Below are positions 60,239 to 64,000 of a DNA stretch of 64,000 bases, piece by piece. Within the stretch, counting starts at the first letter, position 1, and each line of letters begins with the position of its first letter. The notes beneath the pieces are model-generated. The model did no database searches, was not told the origin of the DNA, and saw only the letters and a program-made list of their open reading frames with translations. A program made the translations under genes and the position numbers. This stretch comes from Grimontia hollisae CIP 101886 (lineage in GTDB: Bacteria; Pseudomonadota; Gammaproteobacteria; Enterobacterales; Vibrionaceae): positions 1-64,000 of the forward strand of contig NZ_ADAQ01000008.1 of NCBI RefSeq assembly GCF_000176515.1, read 5' to 3'.

Positions 60239-60818
60239 TGTTGTTATCCTCCTCAGGCAATTCCAACGTCACGTAATCAGACAAGTAGAAGGTTGCCCGG
60301 AAATTTTTTGCGACCCGTGACGGGCTTCCTGCATTGTTGATGATCGAATGGATCTGGACGTGTTCAACGCCTGCATTTGACTCAAGCAGCGCTAACAGGC
60401 TGGCGAGTTTAGCATTGTCCCGACTACGGCCTTCAATCATGACGGAGCCCACCGTCATAGAAACCTTGTCCAGTACCACACCATCTGGGATAACCTGAGG
60501 CAGGAGGTTAAACAGTAAGGTGGCATTATTACGCTGCTTTTGCAGTGAGTTCACCAGAGTAAGGCGACGTTGGAGTTCATCGCGTTCGACTTCGCGCTTA
60601 GCAAATTCCCTCAGGGAAGTGTTCAACTGGTCAATTTCCTGCTGCAAACGGGCATTCCTTGCCTCTTGCTGTGTCAGCTGGTGATACACCACCCAACGCC
60701 CAGCGACCACTAACAGGCTGACCAGTACAAGCCCAAAGACAGCTTTGTTGAAAAAGCGCCGGCGCGTCGCCTGGCGCAGCATCTCTCGCCAGGGAAGGAG
60801 GTTGATACTAGAGCCCAT
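60228..60818 (-). CDS. pilN: type IV pilus inner-membrane protein PilN
   Basis: 196 residues. The N-terminal cytoplasmic tip (INLLPWREMLRQ) binds PilM. One helix (about 22-42) is followed by a coiled coil (about 45-80) and a ferredoxin-like domain. Overlaps pilM by 11 bases. Confidence 0.95.
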   Translation of the reverse strand: MGSSINLLPWREMLRQATRRRFFNKAVFGLVLVSLLVVAGRWVVYHQLTQQEARNARLQQEIDQLNTSLREFAKREVERDELQRRLTLVNSLQKQRNNATLLFNLLPQVIPDGVVLDKVSMTVGSVMIEGRSRDNAKLASLLALLESNAGVEHVQIHSIINNAGSPSRVAKNFRATFYLSDYVTLELPEEDNNNGR

Positions 60819-61755
60819 CCATCACCCCCCTGAGCGCCAGTCCAATCGACGTCGACCAAGCTGCAGCGGGCTCGTCCAAACGTTCAACCAGTGAGGGGGA
60901 ATAGCTCAATCCCTGCAAGGGGTTCAGCGCCCGGACTTTCCAGCCAAGCGCCTCCTCCAGCGCAAATACATCCAGCTTTTTTGCCCTATCGCCCGATAGC
61001 CACACAGTAGAAATCCGGGCCCCCTGGAGCTGGGTAGCAGCGAGCTGGTACTGGCGCTGGACCGTCTCGGCCAGCTGTTGGGTATACGGTGTCCTGTCGC
61101 CATCACCGTGTTCCTCCACGTCAACCGGTACAGGAATTTCACGGTAGAAGTGCCCGCCCTTGTTATCGTCCAGACAGATTTGCAGGCGTTCAGTGCCTAC
61201 ATCTACCATCAGTGACAACCCGTTATCAGGCTGAAAACGCTGATGCTGGTTATACAGACGCATCAGGGCATGGGTTTGCAGTTCGATCACTGTCAGCTTG
61301 TAGCCGACCGCATCGAGTGCGGACAAGATCTCTTTGAGCATTGGCTTACGGCAGGCATAGGCCTCTACCCCATCGCTGCCCGGCAGAGGGCGGTAGTCGT
61401 ACAGCAGGTCGTCCATCGGCAATCCCAGGCTTTCACTGAGTTGCAGGCCAACCTGCACATATTGCTCATTTTCCGTAATATCCGGCGAGGTAGGAAAACG
61501 TTTGGTGGCCACATTGCTTTGTGCCACCCCCATGATTTGCCGGACAGGCCATTGCCAGGGAGCCCTGCAAGCTTTACGCAGCTGTTTTTTTACAGTGTTG
61601 AGGGCTTCCTCAAGGGACATACTGTGACGGGAAGCAACAACGAGTGCCTGCAGCCTTAACGTCTTCCCGCGTTTCTGGATCATGGCTGCCCTCACGCATT
61701 GCGTGCCGACATCGATTCCCATAGCCGAAGTACTACCAAACATTTGAAATGCCAC
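60808..61755 (-). CDS. pilM: type IV pilus assembly ATPase-like protein PilM
   Basis: 315 residues. An actin-like fold with GIDVGTQCVRAAMI (phosphate 1 site, about 14-27), and LMVDVGTERLQICL (about 185-198) is visible. It binds the PilN tip in the cytoplasm. First gene of pilMNOPQ, divergent from mrcA, as in most gammaproteobacteria. The products probably serve natural transformation or adhesion as well as motility. Confidence 0.95.
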   Translation of the reverse strand: MAFQMFGSTSAMGIDVGTQCVRAAMIQKRGKTLRLQALVVASRHSMSLEEALNTVKKQLRKACRAPWQWPVRQIMGVAQSNVATKRFPTSPDITENEQYVQVGLQLSESLGLPMDDLLYDYRPLPGSDGVEAYACRKPMLKEILSALDAVGYKLTVIELQTHALMRLYNQHQRFQPDNGLSLMVDVGTERLQICLDDNKGGHFYREIPVPVDVEEHGDGDRTPYTQQLAETVQRQYQLAATQLQGARISTVWLSGDRAKKLDVFALEEALGWKVRALNPLQGLSYSPSLVERLDEPAAAWSTSIGLALRGVMDGL

Positions 61756-61829
61756 CTTCTAAAAAGTCAGCATCAAGTAACTTTTTTGAAAGTTCTCTCA
61801 GCAGATTCGTTATTTTTTGCTCAGTTCTC

Positions 61830-61857
61830 TTTATACTACGGACACTATTGGTTTGAA
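61830..61857 (-). promoter_or_regulatory. candidate pilM promoter
   Basis: On the minus strand, TTCAAA (61852-61857), a 16 bp spacer and TATAAA (61830-61835), about 75 bases before pilM. Its -10 overlaps the possible mrcA -10 on the other strand. Confidence 0.4.
61832..61837 (+). promoter_or_regulatory. possible -10 for mrcA
   Basis: TATACT, five of six consensus bases, about 53 bases before the mrcA GTG. No good -35 is seen (TTATTT at a 16 bp distance is the best). Overlaps the pilM -10 on the other strand. Confidence 0.35.
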
Positions 61858-61889
61858 CGACTCGACTGAAAACTTACGGGAAATATCAA

Positions 61890-64000
61890 GTGAAGTTCAT
61901 TAAGCGACTGCTTATTCTTGCAATAATTTGCATATTACTTGGAGTGGGTACAATTTTTGGGTTTTATCTCTATGTAAAACCGGAATTGCCAGATGTTGCC
62001 ACCCTCAAGGATGTTGAACTGCAAACCCCGATGCAGGTATACAGCGCCGACGGTAAACTGATTTCCCAGTTTGGTGAAAAACGCCGTATCCCAGTCATTT
62101 ATAAAGACATCCCACAGGATCTCATTGATGCGCTTATCGCCACCGAGGACAGTCGTTTCTACGATCACCCAGGTATTGACCCTATCGGTATTACCCGTGC
62201 GGCTATCGTGGTGGCAATGTCCGGCAGTGCCAAGCAGGGAGCGAGTACGATTACCCAGCAGCTGGCACGTAACTTCTTCCTTTCCAACGAGAAGAAGATC
62301 ATGCGTAAAATCAAAGAGATTTTTATCGCTATCCACATCGAGCAACTGCTGACCAAGCAGGAAATCATGGAGCTGTACGTTAACAAGATTTTCCTGGGTT
62401 ACCGTTCTTATGGTTTTGGCGCAGCAGCGCGGGTTTATTTCGGCAAAGACCTCAATGATCTGACTCTGAGTGAAATCGCGACCCTGGCCGGTATGCCCAA
62501 AGCCCCCTCAACCATGAACCCAATTTATTCATTGGAACGTGCAACCCATCGCCGCAACGTGGTGCTGAAGCGTATGCTCGATGAAAGTTACATTACCCGC
62601 TCTGAATATGAACAGGCGAGAAATGAGCCGATTATCGCCCGCTACCACGGCGCAGAAATCGAAATCGACGCGCCCTATATTGCAGAGATGGCACGCGCCT
62701 GGGCTGTAGAAAAATACGGTGAAGATGTCTACGAGTCAGGCATCAAAATCTACACTACGGTTGACTCACGCCTGCAACAGGCTGCGGAAAACGCTGCGTT
62801 AAACAACCTGCTGGCATATGACGAGCGCCATGGCTACCGCGGCGCTGTCGCTACCCTTTGGAAGGCTGGTACGGCCCCCTGGGATGCAGAAAAGATTGCA
62901 GAACACCTGAATAAACAACCGACGTATGGCTGGCTCAACCCAGCCGTCGTGATGGCAGTGGCAGGTAAAACCGCACAAGTGATAATGCAAAGCGGGGAAA
63001 CGGTTACCCTGCCTTGGAATGGCCTGAAGTGGGCACGCCGTTACAAAACGGATAACCGCCAGGGCACAGCACCAAAACAGGCAGCCGACATCCTGACTGC
63101 CGGTGAACAAATATGGGTTCGCCAGGTGGGTAACGAATGGCATTTAAGTCAGGTACCGGATGCAAACACTGCCATGGTTGCGATGTCGCCGGAAAACGGC
63201 GCTATCAAGGCACTGGTTGGTGGCTTTAACTTTGTCCACAGCAAGTTTAACCGCGCCACCCAATCCGTACGCCAGGTTGGTTCGGCTATTAAGCCATTCA
63301 TTTATTCCGCAGCCTTGGATCAGGGCATGACGCTGGCCACCCTGATTAACGATGCCCCCATCAACAAATGGGACTCCAGTCAGGGGACTGCATGGCGTCC
63401 GAAAAACTCGCCACCGACGTATAGCGGTCCAACCCGCGTTCGCATCGGTCTGGCTCAGTCAAAAAACGTCATGGCCGTTCGCGTGCTACGTAAAGTAGGT
63501 CTGGATGAAACCATTGACTTCCTGACCCGCTTTGGCTTTAAACATGACGACCTGCCACGCTCTGAAACACTGGCGCTCGGGGCAGGCAGCCTGACACCAA
63601 TGGAAGTGGCGCAGGGCTTCAGTGTGTTCGCCAATGGCGGCTACTACCTCAAACCTTACTATATCAGCAAGGTGGAAGATCCGTTTGGTGAATTGCTGTT
63701 TACGGCCAAACCACAATCCATCTGCCATGAAAACTGTGGCAACATGCGCTCCCAGCTAGACGCTGACAACCTGATGGAAGAAGAAAACCTGCTTGAGCAA
63801 ACGGCAGCAATGGAAAACGAACCGGCATATGCCCCCCAGGTGATCAGCGAGCAAAACGCTTTTCTGGTGCGTGAGATGCTGGAAGCCAACATCTGGGGCG
63901 GTGGTGACTGGGCGCAGGGAACAGGTTGGAACGGCACTGGCTGGCGCGCCCAAAAGCCACTGAACCGACGTGATATTGGCGGCAAAACCGGTACCACCAA
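61890..64000 (+). CDS. mrcA: penicillin-binding protein 1A (partial, C-terminus missing)
   Basis: 703 complete codons to the window edge, with no stop. The start is GTG at 61890 (VKFIKRLLIL). One membrane helix (about 7-28). The glycosyltransferase domain (about 55-225) has Glu86 in ATEDSRFYDH and the QGASTITQQLARN box. An OB-like domain (about 290-415) precedes the transpeptidase domain. Nucleophile Ser465 is in SAIK, the SxN motif is in SQSKN and Lys699 is in KTGT at the edge. It polymerises and cross-links peptidoglycan. Divergent from pilM. Confidence 0.95.
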   Translation, partial: MKFIKRLLILAIICILLGVGTIFGFYLYVKPELPDVATLKDVELQTPMQVYSADGKLISQFGEKRRIPVIYKDIPQDLIDALIATEDSRFYDHPGIDPIGITRAAIVVAMSGSAKQGASTITQQLARNFFLSNEKKIMRKIKEIFIAIHIEQLLTKQEIMELYVNKIFLGYRSYGFGAAARVYFGKDLNDLTLSEIATLAGMPKAPSTMNPIYSLERATHRRNVVLKRMLDESYITRSEYEQARNEPIIARYHGAEIEIDAPYIAEMARAWAVEKYGEDVYESGIKIYTTVDSRLQQAAENAALNNLLAYDERHGYRGAVATLWKAGTAPWDAEKIAEHLNKQPTYGWLNPAVVMAVAGKTAQVIMQSGETVTLPWNGLKWARRYKTDNRQGTAPKQAADILTAGEQIWVRQVGNEWHLSQVPDANTAMVAMSPENGAIKALVGGFNFVHSKFNRATQSVRQVGSAIKPFIYSAALDQGMTLATLINDAPINKWDSSQGTAWRPKNSPPTYSGPTRVRIGLAQSKNVMAVRVLRKVGLDETIDFLTRFGFKHDDLPRSETLALGAGSLTPMEVAQGFSVFANGGYYLKPYYISKVEDPFGELLFTAKPQSICHENCGNMRSQLDADNLMEEENLLEQTAAMENEPAYAPQVISEQNAFLVREMLEANIWGGGDWAQGTGWNGTGWRAQKPLNRRDIGGKTGTT

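Overview
The window is chromosomal DNA of a gammaproteobacterium, most likely a member of the Vibrionaceae. The evidence is protein-level similarity and gene order. The order rrn / alpha-spc-S10 operons / bfr-bfd / tuf-fusA-rpsG-rpsL / tusBCD-yheO / fkpA / slyX-slyD / kefB-kefG / yheS-yheT-yheU-prkB-yhfA-crp / argD(astC)-pabA / trpS-gph-rpe-dam-damX-aroB-aroK / pilQPONM / mrcA is the ancestral order also seen around 73-75 min of E. coli. The start of the 16S gene suggests a Photobacterium/Grimontia/Enterovibrio-like lineage, but the genus is not proven here. No plasmid, phage, IS element, tRNA or CRISPR was seen.

Layout. 1-78: the 5' end of a 16S rRNA gene on the minus strand, with a long leader and three tandem promoters (to about 620). 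886-14841: the complete alpha, spc and S10 ribosomal protein operons on the minus strand, with their promoters, the S4-type alpha leader, an S8-type site and hairpins of an S10 leader. 14947-15700: bacterioferritin and its ferredoxin. 15842-20394: the str operon with tuf. 20476-22252: tusDCB and the YheO regulator. 22421-36704: a conserved housekeeping stretch (fkpA to crp). It carries three additions relative to E. coli: a WD40 lipoprotein gene, an isoaspartyl-peptidase gene bracketed by related low-complexity repeats and preceded by a heptanucleotide tandem array, and a DUF3187 gene. 36877-41646: a small possible gene, a DUF1338 gene and arginine-succinyltransferase pathway genes astD, astA and astC/argD. 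41965-49891: pabA, then an accessory block with a two-gene signalling module and a secreted nuclease. 50159-64000: trpS-gph-rpe, dam-damX-aroB-aroK, pilQPONM, and divergently the start of mrcA (PBP1A), cut by the window edge.

The most unusual item is the pair at 42623-46910. It is a 1109-residue membrane protein with the architecture of a hybrid sensor kinase (seven membrane helices, two PAS domains, dimerisation helices, ATPase-like domain, receiver, Hpt-like tail). The phosphoacceptor His is Tyr, the ATP-binding boxes are gone and the Hpt His is replaced. It overlaps a gene for a receiver plus HD-GYP-like protein in which every metal ligand of the HD-GYP site is replaced. Only the receiver aspartates look intact. 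The pair therefore looks like a catalytically empty, possibly scaffold or sensory module that may take phosphate from, or titrate, another system. Next in interest is the heptanucleotide array (about 13.7 copies) directly upstream of the ribosome binding site of the isoaspartyl peptidase gene, a plausible phase-variable switch.

How the genes work together. The right side is a typical growth and envelope region: translation machinery, sulfur relay for tRNA, cAMP receptor, shikimate enzymes, cell-division protein DamX, type IV pilus assembly proteins and a bifunctional peptidoglycan synthase. Most are co-directional with 1-20 bp gaps or short overlaps, so they are probably transcribed as operons. 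All coordinates of starts were adjusted where family length, a visible ribosome binding site or conserved N-termini required it.
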